From CAZQVA01 sp964596685 (GTDB taxonomy: Bacteria > Chlamydiota > Chlamydiia > Chlamydiales > VFKH01): 64,000 nucleotides of DNA. Shown piece by piece: positions 53,207 through 61,640 of the stretch. Positions within the stretch are counted from its first letter, which is position 1, and every line of letters begins with the position of its first letter. Both the position numbers and the translations under genes were made by a program. The DNA is taken from assembly GCA_964596685.1 (NCBI GenBank), contig CAZQVA010000007.1, forward strand, positions 1 to 64,000, in the 5' to 3' direction. The notes under the pieces are model-generated. The model ran no database searches, was not told the DNA's origin, and saw nothing but the letters and a program-made list of their open reading frames with translations.

Positions 53207-54590
53207 CTACAAGCCCTCCTCTTGCATAAGCCAAGTTAGCCAACGAAATAAAATATGTTGTTTCTGCCTGAATTAATGCACTGCGCGCATCACTTAACGT
53301 TGCTTGTGCTTGCAACAGATCGACAATATCGTTAATACCAGACCTATACCCAACCAATATTGCATCATATGCTTCTTCTGCATATTCTAAATATTCTCTA
53401 CTATACTCAACACTTGCAACCGATCCACGCACAGTATAGTAATTTGTCAACAGCGTTAAGAAAACTGCATTCTCTTGCACTTGTAGTGCAGCAACTGCTT
53501 CTTCCCAATCGGCAATTGCTTGTAAATAACTGTTTAAGTCATTGAAGCCGTTAAAAATCGGTAAATTCATCACTAATTCAAAGTTAAAATCCGCTCCATC
53601 ACTTCCCAAATGTTTAAAGTAGGTCGTTCCATACTGCCCATTAAAGTTTAAAGTGGGGTAAAAGGCGGAGTTTGCTTGTGCAATGAGAGCAGCTTGCGAT
53701 TGGATGCGTGCGCGCAAGGCTTGTAGATCGGCGCGACAATATTTTGCCTCCTGTACTAAACGACAGGTATCAGCTTGCACCTCATGGATATTAGATAGAT
53801 CTGGATAAACGACATCAAACTGTGTGTCGGGGCGCACACCTACAGCACTTGCTAATGTGGCTTGGGCTGTTTCAAGAGAGACCTCTTGGTTAACGAGATT
53901 CAATTTCGCATTATAATACTGCGCTTTAGCCTGTAATACATCCACAATTGTATCAATACCAGCACTAAACTGAGCTTCAGAGGCTGCAAGCGTCATTTCT
54001 GCATTCTCTAAATCAGCTTGGCGCGCCACCAATAATTCCTCAGCGGCGATGAGTTGATAATAAGCTTGAATCACATTGATCATCACTGTCTGGATTTGCC
54101 AGCTATAATTCCAATTTGCTGCCACTAAAGCTGCTTTTGCTGATTCAATTCCCGCATCACGACCACCAAAATCAAGCAATAAATAATTTACATACAGCGA
54201 AGCCGCATAGGTAGTATATCCATAAATTGACCCCAACAGCGTCAATTGAGCTGGATGCGCACGCGTTACCGTGAGAGTTCCATCGACTGTCGGATAAAGG
54301 CTGCTTTCAGCAATCCCTAAAGCGGCTACTGCTTGCTTGGCTTGAGCCCATATCTCTTTACTTGTAGGTTGATTACAAAGACCAATATCCACAAGTTGTG
54401 CTAGCGCAATACGCTGCCCGTCATAAATGTAAGGAGGGGGTTGACAAAGAGGAGCAGGAGGAGTGGCGCGTTCCTTATGGCAAGGCGACAGAGGCAAAAG
54501 GGCTGGCATGCGGGGCTTCCAACACCCTGTCAGCGTTGCCGCTAAAAGGGTACAAATGCATGTTAGTTCAAGCCACCGCCGATTCTTCAC
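53199..54590 (-). CDS. outer-membrane efflux lipoprotein (TolC/NodT type)
   Basis: 463 residues with a lipobox (LAATLTGC at about 16-23), followed by the two TolC repeats (DGQRIALAQLVDIGLCNQPT, YYNAKLNLVNQEVSLETAQA; QSQAALIAQANSAFYPTLNF; GINDIVDLLQAQATLSDARS). It forms the channel of the RND system. Its start lies inside the 3' end of the CcoN-like gene (23-bp overlap), so translation is coupled to that gene. Confidence 0.92.
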   Translation of the reverse strand: MKNRRWLELTCICTLLAATLTGCWKPRMPALLPLSPCHKERATPPAPLCQPPPYIYDGQRIALAQLVDIGLCNQPTSKEIWAQAKQAVAALGIAESSLYPTVDGTLTVTRAHPAQLTLLGSIYGYTTYAASLYVNYLLLDFGGRDAGIESAKAALVAANWNYSWQIQTVMINVIQAYYQLIAAEELLVARQADLENAEMTLAASEAQFSAGIDTIVDVLQAKAQYYNAKLNLVNQEVSLETAQATLASAVGVRPDTQFDVVYPDLSNIHEVQADTCRLVQEAKYCRADLQALRARIQSQAALIAQANSAFYPTLNFNGQYGTTYFKHLGSDGADFNFELVMNLPIFNGFNDLNSYLQAIADWEEAVAALQVQENAVFLTLLTNYYTVRGSVASVEYSREYLEYAEEAYDAILVGYRSGINDIVDLLQAQATLSDARSALIQAETTYFISLANLAYARGGLVDA

Positions 54591-55986
54591 TCCGCTTCCT
54601 CACCGTCATCCACACGTTGTATACGAAAAGACAATTTCCAAAAAGAATTATTACACCACTAATCGCGCGCGCGACCCAAAATGGAAACATTTTTGCTAAT
54701 GTGTCTAAGAATGAGAGAGCACCAAACTGCGCCTGCATGACAGGATATGAGTCGCCTTGTCCCCAGGAGTTCCACATTAATCCCTGCCAGTATCCTCCCA
54801 GCATCAATGAGAAAAACATTAAAAGAGCTCCCCAAAAATTGCAGTGAAAGTGCCACTTACTGAGGGATTCTGAATGCATAGGGCGTTTATACATGATCAT
54901 CAAAGCCCCATAAATGCCACCAAAAGCAAAAAACGAGAAACTTCCAAAGAGAGCCAGATGCGCGTGGCCAATTATCCAGTCTGTTTTGGAGGTAATCGCA
55001 TTCACTGAACGCAGCGATTGAAGTGGCCCTTGAATGCATGTAACAAGGTAGAATAGAGTGCCGGCAGCAAAAAACCGCAATGGTATACTCTTTAACCCTT
55101 CCTTCCAACGCACTTTTAAGGTGCCAAAGAAGTTTGTTACTACTGTCCAAACGGGGATAAAAAGCCAAATTGAAAAAATAATACTTGTTGTTTGTAACCA
55201 CTGTGAAATAGGACCATGAATCATATGATGAGCTCCTACCCAGGCGTATACAAATGCCACCGACCAAAACCCAATCATAGAAAGTCGATGGCTATAAAGT
55301 GGAGTATCCGAAATTTTAGGGATAAAATAGTAGGCGATTGCCAGCCCCATGGGAGTAAAAATTAGACCCACAAGATTGTGCACATAAAAAAAGTTCACAT
55401 TCACGCGTGCCACGCCACCAGGCACCCAATCCATGACTAAATTTCCTGCAATAAAAGTAATAGCTGTCCAAAAGAGCGTTCCTAAACCATACCAAAGAGC
55501 AACATAAATCTTTTTGTAGTGTCTGCGTACAACCGTCATGGTTAAATTAAGTGAAAAGAGTACCCAGATAAACGCAATCAACCCCTTAATGGGTAACCAG
55601 CCAAAAAGCCACATGGGCAATTCCGCGTATTCCCACCCCCAATTATATCCAAATGGCAGTGAGAAGACGCCTAAACATAAGACAATCCACCACAAAATAT
55701 TGGTTACATAGGCGAGTTTTATGCTCCATAGAGGCACTCCAGCCAAACGCGGTACGATAAAATAGAAAAGGCCCATATTAGCTGATAAAAGCCATAACCA
55801 AGCGATTGCATTGACATGTACAGGCCTTAAACGGCCAAATTGCAATAAAGGTTCATTGATCACATTAGGAAAAAGAAATGTACTTATTGCGAGAAATAGC
55901 CCTATACCCATCCCTAAGATAAGAAAGAAAATAGAAGGAAAGAGCATCTGGCGAGAAGGGCGATCATCGAAAGTTGTCATATTCAT
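54568..55986 (-). CDS. CcoN-like cytochrome c oxidase catalytic subunit (cbb3 type or relative)
   Basis: 472 residues and about twelve spans. Haem-copper ligands are present: His in FGRLRPVHVNAIAWLWLL, FYVHNLVGLIFTPMG, the copper pair in YAWVGAHHMIHGPISQWLQ, and IGHAHLALFGSFSFFAFGG. The layout is that of CcoN (FGRLRPxH, GxHH, HAHL), though nitric-oxide reductase relatives share much of it. No ccoO or ccoP is next to it; instead it heads an RND efflux operon. The frame is open to 56190 through a repeat half; ATG 55986 (or 55980) is chosen because the domain starts there. No clear ribosome binding site. Confidence 0.85.
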   Translation of the reverse strand: MNMTTFDDRPSRQMLFPSIFFLILGMGIGLFLAISTFLFPNVINEPLLQFGRLRPVHVNAIAWLWLLSANMGLFYFIVPRLAGVPLWSIKLAYVTNILWWIVLCLGVFSLPFGYNWGWEYAELPMWLFGWLPIKGLIAFIWVLFSLNLTMTVVRRHYKKIYVALWYGLGTLFWTAITFIAGNLVMDWVPGGVARVNVNFFYVHNLVGLIFTPMGLAIAYYFIPKISDTPLYSHRLSMIGFWSVAFVYAWVGAHHMIHGPISQWLQTTSIIFSIWLFIPVWTVVTNFFGTLKVRWKEGLKSIPLRFFAAGTLFYLVTCIQGPLQSLRSVNAITSKTDWIIGHAHLALFGSFSFFAFGGIYGALMIMYKRPMHSESLSKWHFHCNFWGALLMFFSLMLGGYWQGLMWNSWGQGDSYPVMQAQFGALSFLDTLAKMFPFWVARAISGVIILFGNCLFVYNVWMTVRKRSEESAVA

Positions 55987-56057
55987 CAAATGTTTGATAC
56001 AATAAGAGAAAGCTACACTGCTTTGATTTAAGGTGTCTAGCAATTTTCTGGACTTTA

Positions 56058-56104
56058 TACCCATTCCACTTGAAGAATTGGTTTTAGACAGAAGAGAAGG
56101 CCCT
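56058..56104. mobile_element. left end of MITE-like element A
   Basis: TACCCATTCCACTTGAAGAA and the next 27 bases match the left arm of element A with the sub-variant bases GACAGAAGAGAA seen, in complement, in the right half at 48787-48861. TA precedes it. The rest of the element is missing; rnpB begins about 27 bp further on. Confidence 0.75.
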
Positions 56105-56130
56105 TCAAATCTAAAATTTCGTTGTGGGAA

Positions 56131-56456
56131 GAGATGCAATCGCTCGTTCAAAGTTTGACCGAGAGGAAAGTCTGGACTTTTTAGGGACAAGATACCAGTG
56201 AAAGACTGGGGACCATCAGAAGGTCACGGAAAGTGCAACAGAAAATACCCCTCCCAGATTTAATGGGTAAGGATGAAAATGCTTCTTTAATAAAAGAGGC
56301 CTGATTTTAGGCAACTAAAACAGCTGTAAACCCTATCTAAAGCAAGATCGGATGTTGTTCATATGCTGTGGTCCGCGGCGAACAACATATTTTTAGTATC
56401 GCTTGAGGGCAGTGGTGACACTGCTCCTTAGACAAATGATTGCACGCATTGTCTCT
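56131..56456 (+). ncRNA. rnpB: RNase P RNA (M1 RNA), bacterial type A
   Basis: Conserved RNase P blocks appear in order: GAGGAAAGTCTGGAC (P4 5' half and J region, 56161-56175), AGACTGGGGACC, GGTCACGGAAAGTGCAACAG, GGGTAAGGATGAAAA, and 3' CTTAGACAAATGATTGCA. The 5' GCAATC (about 56136-56141) pairs with 3' GATTGC (about 56438-56443) as P1; AGAGA/TCTCT extends it. It processes tRNA 5' ends. Exact ends are estimated from P1. Between ccoN and rnpB lies the element A half, so the promoter is close to it. Confidence 0.9.
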
Positions 56457-56490
56457 TTTATTAGCGACAATGCCGACAGAATCCGGCTTA

Positions 56491-57000
56491 TTATCTTCCC
56501 ACATTTTTTTTGTTGTAATCGGACTCACGTTTTTCAAGCAGAAGTAGAGCTTGCTTCCTCTCTACTCCCCCAGCATATCCGTGCAAACGCCCATCTGAAC
56601 CAATCACCCTATGACAAGGAATAATGATAGACAAGGGATTGCATCCAACAGCATTGGCGACGGCTCGCACCGCATCCACTCTACCTATCTGCTGCGCAAT
56701 CTCTTTATACGTAGTAACTGTTCCATAAGGGATCTTTTGCAATGCTTTCCAAGTATCCTGTTGCAAAGGAGTGCCACCTAATAAATGGTAGGGCATGTCA
56801 AAGCGCGTGCGGCATTTATGAAAGTATTCATTCAATGCTTGATGTAGCTCTAAAAATAAGGGATGCTCGTGATCATGAATCCATGTGGGTTGAATCGCAG
56901 GCAGAGCCTTCTGTGGCACAAAGTAAAGTCCACAAAGAGCGCCGTCCTGCGCTACCACCCGCATCTGTCCAAGAGGCGTATCAATATGCGTATATTCCAT
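56491..57000 (-). CDS. ogt: methylated-DNA--protein-cysteine methyltransferase
   Basis: 169 residues. The active-site PCHRVIGSDGRLHGYAGG contains the acceptor Cys, and ahead of it is the helix-turn-helix part GTVTTYKEIAQQIGRVDAVR with RAVANAVGCNPLSIIIP. It removes alkyl groups from O6 of guanine by a single-turnover transfer. It converges on rnpB with 34 bp between them. ATG 57000 starts MEYTHIDTPLGQMRVV. Confidence 0.95.
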   Translation of the reverse strand: MEYTHIDTPLGQMRVVAQDGALCGLYFVPQKALPAIQPTWIHDHEHPLFLELHQALNEYFHKCRTRFDMPYHLLGGTPLQQDTWKALQKIPYGTVTTYKEIAQQIGRVDAVRAVANAVGCNPLSIIIPCHRVIGSDGRLHGYAGGVERKQALLLLEKRESDYNKKNVGR

Positions 57001-57073
57001 AAAAATTCCGAATAATCACGTTAATTCTACTCCATAAAGAGAGGATTTTGCTATGATTTTAAAGGCCCATTTC

Positions 57074-57146
57074 AGGGGCGTTAGCTCAGTTGGTAGAGCG
57101 CAACAATGGCATTGTTGAGGTCACCGGTTCGAATCCGGTACGCTCC
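57074..57146 (+). tRNA. tRNA-Ala (anticodon GGC)
   Basis: A 73-nt cloverleaf: acceptor GGGGCGT/ACGCTCC, D-arm TAGCTCAGTTGGTAGAG, anticodon stem CAACA/TGTTG with loop ATGGCAT (anticodon GGC), T-arm CCGGTTCGAATCCGG, discriminator A. CCA is not encoded. A TATGAT at 57052-57057 is a likely -10 box. Confidence 0.95.
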
Positions 57147-57195
57147 ACATTTCTTAAACGCATTCTTTCACAACACTTCGTCTCCTTAGTTGTTA

Positions 57196-57825
57196 CTAAC
57201 AGTGCAATTTCTTCCACAACCATCTGCTCCATCGATACTGCTGGTAAAACTTTTTGTATTCATCCTCTAAGTGCACTCTCAAGACAGAAGTTGTTTGTAA
57301 AAGCCCATGAACGTGATCCCCTCCTATGCAGCGAAAAGCCTGTGATTTATGCCACCTAAACCACCATTTGAGCAAAGGATCCTTCAATTTATCAATGTCA
57401 TGAGGCTGCAGTATAGCGTCAAATGTGAGCAGGCTGCGCGGTAGGCGATAGTTTGCAAGCCGCCCTTCTTCATAAACACTCCCCTCTCCTGTCGCCTGAA
57501 TGTCAGTATAATAAAAAATATAAGGGCTTAGATGGCGCTCTGTAATAGAAAGGCGCGCTCGATTGAACTGCACTACATGCAGGATCCAAATACATTCCCA
57601 TCCGATGCTGCGATAGTCGGCAATACGAGAAATCGCCTCCTTAACGGAAAGAGGCGAGCATTGCACTTCAAAAACTACGCGCCATTCAGGAACAGCAACA
57701 TCAGCAATGCGACCAATTTCAGGAAAACGCCTCTCTAAAATTGCTTCAGGGATGTGACTGAGTAAGTGATTTTGCACCTGTTGATGCTCTAGTGATTTTG
57801 TTAAATGGCTCAAGATCTCGCTCAA
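57196..57825 (-). CDS. CoiA-like competence/nuclease-fold protein
   Basis: 209 residues. The core RIADVAVPEWRVVFEVQCS and SVKEAISRIADYRSIGWECIWIL follow the CoiA pattern (acidic residue in R-x-ADV, E-x-Q in the next strand, then R..Y...G...IWIL), a PD-(D/E)xK nuclease-like arrangement. In Gram-positive bacteria CoiA helps process incoming DNA during transformation; a role here is inferred only. The C-terminal third is basic and aromatic. It is convergent with tRNA-Ala and divergent from rpoD. Confidence 0.7.
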   Translation of the reverse strand: MSEILSHLTKSLEHQQVQNHLLSHIPEAILERRFPEIGRIADVAVPEWRVVFEVQCSPLSVKEAISRIADYRSIGWECIWILHVVQFNRARLSITERHLSPYIFYYTDIQATGEGSVYEEGRLANYRLPRSLLTFDAILQPHDIDKLKDPLLKWWFRWHKSQAFRCIGGDHVHGLLQTTSVLRVHLEDEYKKFYQQYRWSRWLWKKLHC

Positions 57826-57847
57826 TCAAATCCGGGAAAAATATTAT

Positions 57848-57876
57848 TTGCAACCATTGCGAATGAGCGTTATACT
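57848..57876 (+). promoter_or_regulatory. sigma70/66-type promoter of rpoD
   Basis: TTGCAA (57848-57853), a 17-bp spacer and TATACT (57871-57876) form a good promoter about 75 bp upstream of the rpoD start. The -35 region overlaps the 5' end region of the divergent CoiA-like gene's upstream DNA only slightly. Confidence 0.65.
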
Positions 57877-57894
57877 CCTAACAGGAGTTTTTTC
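57874..57894 (+). promoter_or_regulatory. inverted repeat overlapping the rpoD -10 box
   Basis: ACTCCT and AGGAGT flank AAC, followed by TTTTTT. The left arm is part of the -10 hexamer, and the expected start site lies inside the repeat, so the hairpin cannot act as a normal attenuator of this promoter. It could be an operator, or a terminator for upstream plus-strand transcription. Confidence 0.45.
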
Positions 57895-57950
57895 ACCTGT
57901 AATTTGTACACACTCGTCTCTAATCCCTCAACTTTTGGGTGCAAGCAAAA

Positions 57951-59615
57951 ATGGCACAAACAGAAACAACTGAGATTCTTGATGCTCAGATTGAGCAAAA
58001 AGTTGAAGAACTTTTAGCCATTTCAAAAGAGCAGGGGTATATTACCTATGAGGAGATCAACGATCTACTCCCCCTCACTTTTGATACTCCTGAAATTCTC
58101 GATGCTGTCCTCATCCAGCTCATTGGCATGGATGTCCAAATCCTCAATTTGGCAGATGTCGAAAAACAAAAAGAGCGCACAAAAGAGGCGAAAGAAGCCG
58201 AAACCTATCGCCGTGCAGAAGGTGCTGCCGACGACCCTGTACGCATGTATCTCAAGGAGATGGGGTCCGTTCCTCTACTCTCGCGTGAAGAAGAAGTCGA
58301 AATCTCCAAACGGATTGAGAAGGCACAAGTTCAGATTGAAAGCATCTTGATGCGCTTTCGCTATGCTGTAAGAGAAGCCACTTCCATTGGTCAATTTCTA
58401 GTTGCAGGGAAGGATCGTTTTGACAAGATCATTGCTGAAAAAGAACTGGACGATAAGCCGCTCTTTATCAAGATGCTACCTCGCCTATGTCAGCTGTTAA
58501 AAGATGAAGATCGCACCTTTGAATCGCTCTATCTGCTTGCGCAAAACCCAAATAACAAACCCGAAGAAGTCGAAAAGATTCAACAGGATCTTGAAAAATG
58601 CCGCATCCGTACTCAAGGGTATTTAAGACGGTTTCATTTCCGTCATAATATCATTGAAGACTTCGGTGAAGTCATCTCACGTGCTTATGAGCGATTTTTA
58701 CATTTAGAGAAAGAGATTCAAGAGTTGATCCCTCGCGCTGAGAAAAATAAATTCGCAGCGGCCAAGCTCCATGCAGCAAAACGCAAACTCGCCAAGCGAG
58801 AGATTGCAGCTGGAAGAAGCTTAGAAGACTTTAAGAAAGATGTGCGCATGCTCCAGCGTTGGATTGATAAGAGCCAAGAAGCAAAACGCGAGATGGTTAA
58901 ATCCAACCTGCGCCTCGTCATTTCCATTGCTAAAAAATATACCAATCGCGGTCTTTCCTTCCTTGACTTGATTCAAGAAGGTAACATGGGGTTAATGAAA
59001 GCAGTAGAAAAATTTGAATACCGTCGCGGCTATAAATTTTCTACTTACGCTACCTGGTGGATTCGTCAAGCGATTACACGAGCTATCGCCGATCAAGCTA
59101 GAACGATTCGCATCCCTGTGCATATGATTGAGACCATCAATAAAGTGCTACGCGGTGCAAAAAAATTAATGATGGAAACGGGACGTGAGCCGACACCCGA
59201 GGAATTGGCCGTTGAGTTAGGCCTGACGCCTGAACGCGTACGAGAAATTTATAAAATCGCGCAGCATCCTATCTCATTACAAGCAGAAGTAGGCGACGGC
59301 GGTGAGAGCCAATTTGGAGATTTTCTCGAAGATACCGGCGTAGAATCCCCTTCAGAAGCAACGGGGTATGCAATCTTAAAGGATAAAATGGGTGAGGTCC
59401 TCTCCACCCTCACTGACAGAGAGCGCACTGTTTTAATTCAGCGCTTTGGACTCCTTGACGGCAAACCCAAGACCCTTGAAGAGGTCGGCCTTGAATTTAA
59501 CGTCACTCGTGAACGTATTAGACAAATTGAAGCGAAGGGCTTGCGCAAAATGCGACACCCGACACGTTCTAAGCAATTAAAGGCCTTTTTAGATTTAATG
59601 GAAGGCGAAAGTTAA
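57951..59615 (+). CDS. rpoD: main RNA polymerase sigma factor (sigma66/sigma70)
   Basis: 554 residues. Region 1.1-like N-terminus with ITYEEINDLLP; region 1.2 DDPVRMYLKEMGSVPLLSRE; region 2 LRLVISIAKKYTNRGLSFLD, LIQEGNMGLMKAVEKFEYRR and KFSTYATWWIRQAITRAIAD; region 3; region 4 TVLIQRFGLLDGKPKTLEEV with the VTRERIRQIEAKGLRKMRHP helix-turn-helix. It directs RNA polymerase to most promoters. ATG 57951 is used; the frame is open 12 bases further. It closely resembles chlamydial sigma66. Confidence 0.97.
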   Translation: MAQTETTEILDAQIEQKVEELLAISKEQGYITYEEINDLLPLTFDTPEILDAVLIQLIGMDVQILNLADVEKQKERTKEAKEAETYRRAEGAADDPVRMYLKEMGSVPLLSREEEVEISKRIEKAQVQIESILMRFRYAVREATSIGQFLVAGKDRFDKIIAEKELDDKPLFIKMLPRLCQLLKDEDRTFESLYLLAQNPNNKPEEVEKIQQDLEKCRIRTQGYLRRFHFRHNIIEDFGEVISRAYERFLHLEKEIQELIPRAEKNKFAAAKLHAAKRKLAKREIAAGRSLEDFKKDVRMLQRWIDKSQEAKREMVKSNLRLVISIAKKYTNRGLSFLDLIQEGNMGLMKAVEKFEYRRGYKFSTYATWWIRQAITRAIADQARTIRIPVHMIETINKVLRGAKKLMMETGREPTPEELAVELGLTPERVREIYKIAQHPISLQAEVGDGGESQFGDFLEDTGVESPSEATGYAILKDKMGEVLSTLTDRERTVLIQRFGLLDGKPKTLEEVGLEFNVTRERIRQIEAKGLRKMRHPTRSKQLKAFLDLMEGES

Positions 59616-59665
59616 CAGCCCCTTATCTTTTCACAGATTTTAGTTTTACTTATAGGTAGATTGTC

Positions 59666-60433
59666 ATGCAGGCAGCATTGAAGACCATATTAGCTATCCA
59701 AGAACTCGACATGAAAATGATTCGCTTAATGCGCGTCAAAAATGATCGCAAGCGTGAAAATGAGCAAATGCAGCACGCACAGAAGGAACTCTGCGAAAAT
59801 ACAGCGCGTCAAGAAGCCAATCTTTTGCAGATTAAAAAAAATATGCGCATCCTTGAGACACAAGTCAATGAGGTATCAGCGCGTATCGAACAACTCGAAA
59901 AAAAGCAAAACAGCTTGAAAAAAGTTGAAGAATTTGCGGCAATCGGTCAAGAAATCACTGCTGCAAATCGCGAAAAAGCACATCTTGAGCAACAGTTAAG
60001 TGATTTGACTGATCAGTCCATCTTTGAAGAAGAACAAGTAAAACAGAAAAAATCTTCGCTCGTTGAAGTGCAAGCACAACATGCTCAAACAGCAGAAGAA
60101 ATCCATTCTAGTATTATTTCCATCAATGAAGAAGGGCAGGTCCTCCTGAATGAGCGTCAAGAATTGGCAAAAGAGGCTGATGCAGAACTACTTGCCATCT
60201 ACGAACGCTTATTGCAGAATAAAAAAGATCGCGTTATCGTGCCAATTGAAAACCGCACTTGCAGTGGTTGTCATATTTTATTGACAGCGCAACATGAAAA
60301 CTTGGTTCGTCGCGGCGAACGCCCTGTTTTCTGCGAACACTGTTCCCGCATGAACTACTGGCAAGATGCGGATAGCGATCTCACTGTTGCAGGACCTAAA
60401 AAACGCAAGCGTCGTTCTCCTTCTGCAGCGTGA
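59666..60433 (+). CDS. coiled-coil zinc-ribbon protein (CdsZ/CT398-like)
   Basis: 255 residues: a long helical hairpin (about 10-170) and a C-terminal zinc ribbon with Cys pairs in RTCSGCHILLT and VFCEHCSRM. This architecture matches C. trachomatis CT398 (CdsZ), reported to bind sigma54 and type III secretion parts; such a role here is inferred. It ends in a basic tail (GPKKRKRRS). It follows rpoD by 50 bp and precedes sppA by 29 bp, so it may be cotranscribed with both. No clear ribosome binding site is seen. Confidence 0.85.
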   Translation: MQAALKTILAIQELDMKMIRLMRVKNDRKRENEQMQHAQKELCENTARQEANLLQIKKNMRILETQVNEVSARIEQLEKKQNSLKKVEEFAAIGQEITAANREKAHLEQQLSDLTDQSIFEEEQVKQKKSSLVEVQAQHAQTAEEIHSSIISINEEGQVLLNERQELAKEADAELLAIYERLLQNKKDRVIVPIENRTCSGCHILLTAQHENLVRRGERPVFCEHCSRMNYWQDADSDLTVAGPKKRKRRSPSAA

Positions 60434-60462
60434 TCTTGTTCAACGTGAGTTAAGGATGGATT

Positions 60463-61485
60463 ATGTTCAAGACTGCCTTGAGGGCGTTATTTAGCACATT
60501 ATTTGGTGTCATTGGTTTAGGTATCGGTATTGTAGTCATCGTTTGGTTTATTGCCTGGATGAGTGCAAATGATCCTCGTGCTCACATTCTAGAGCGCTAT
60601 GATTATGAAATTGTTGCTAACCCTGCAGGGCAGCGCATCCAATTAGATAGTGATTCGTCTGTTATTTTACAATTACCCATTCATGGTGTAATTGGAGTAG
60701 ACGTGCGCAGCTGCCAAATCGAAGAAATTCTCCTCCAATCTCGTGAAGGTGAGTTTGAAAAAAATCGAGTCAAAGCAATTTTGCTCACCATCAATTCTCC
60801 AGGTGGCACTGTCTTTGATACCGATACAATTTACCGCGCCATTTTAGAATATAAAAAACAGTATAACACCCCTGTTTACGCCTATGTTGATGGGCTTTGT
60901 GCCTCGGGGGGAATGTATATCGCCTCCGCTGCAGATAAAATTTATGCCACAGACGTCAGCATCATTGGTTCTGTCGGTGTAATCGCCAATTACTTTAATG
61001 TACATCAATTATTTGAAAAATTGGGCGTTGATTCACTCACCCTAACTGCAGGGAAGGACAAAGATACCCTCAATCCTTTCAGACAGTGGAAGCCGGATGA
61101 AGATGCTCATATGAAAGAGATTTTTGGTCAGATGTATGACCGCTTTCTTCATATCGTTTCTTCAGCACGCCCCAAACTCACTGAAACTTTGCTGCGCGAT
61201 ACATATGGAGCCCGCATTTATTCAGCGGAACAGGCGAAAGAATATGGCTATATTGATGCGCTGACAGCAAATAAATCCTCTGTAATTACTGAATTAGCAC
61301 GTGAAGCGCGTATTCCGGTTAATCACCCTTATCAAATCGTGCAATTTAAGAAGAGCAGTTTTTTGAGCAATTTTAACGAATGCCAGGAAGCAATTTTTAA
61401 AGGCAAGGTCATTCACACAGTTGAATTACCAGGTCAATTCCATATGGAACTTTTGAATAAACCTCTCTACCTCTATACAAATTAA
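60463..61485 (+). CDS. sppA: signal peptide peptidase SppA / SohB-type protease (S49)
   Basis: 340 residues with one N-terminal span (TLFGVIGLGIGIVVIVWFIA) and a ClpP-like S49 domain: LLTINSPGGTVFDTDTIYRA, YVDGLCASGGMYIASAADKI (catalytic Ser in ASGG), IIGSVGVIANYFN and REHYSAEQ-like RIYSAEQAKEYGYID. It degrades leftover signal peptides in the membrane. AAGGA precedes ATG 60463. The following polA is the same neighbour as in Chlamydia (sohB then polA). Confidence 0.92.
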   Translation: MFKTALRALFSTLFGVIGLGIGIVVIVWFIAWMSANDPRAHILERYDYEIVANPAGQRIQLDSDSSVILQLPIHGVIGVDVRSCQIEEILLQSREGEFEKNRVKAILLTINSPGGTVFDTDTIYRAILEYKKQYNTPVYAYVDGLCASGGMYIASAADKIYATDVSIIGSVGVIANYFNVHQLFEKLGVDSLTLTAGKDKDTLNPFRQWKPDEDAHMKEIFGQMYDRFLHIVSSARPKLTETLLRDTYGARIYSAEQAKEYGYIDALTANKSSVITELAREARIPVNHPYQIVQFKKSSFLSNFNECQEAIFKGKVIHTVELPGQFHMELLNKPLYLYTN

Positions 61486-61505
61486 ATCGAGCACACAGTA
61501 GACTT

Positions 61506-61580
61506 CAGACTTCTTTTGAAAGCATCTTTGTTGTTAAAATTGCACTTTTTAGCATCAAAGACAATTTCGAAAGAAGTCTG
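61506..61580. mobile_element. short element B copy between sppA and polA
   Basis: CAGACTTCTTTTGAAAGCAT and the mirrored ATTTCGAAAGAAGTCTG bound a 75-bp copy of element B; inner words CATCTTTG/CAAAGACA also pair. The flanks (TTC, GGT) do not show an intact duplication. It sits 60 bp upstream of the polA start. Confidence 0.75.
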
Positions 61581-61640
61581 GTAAGAAGATATTTCTTTTC
61601 GACAGAAAGTTCAACTGTTGCTTTCCCTCTGGAGTTTTTA

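Noticed and set aside
54398..54847. Plus-strand ORF opposite the ccoN/tolC junction
   Set aside because: It is antisense to two well-supported genes and has no family character.
55987..56190. N-terminal extension of the CcoN-like protein
   Set aside because: The extra 68 codons run through the element A half and rnpB-side DNA and have no membrane or family character.
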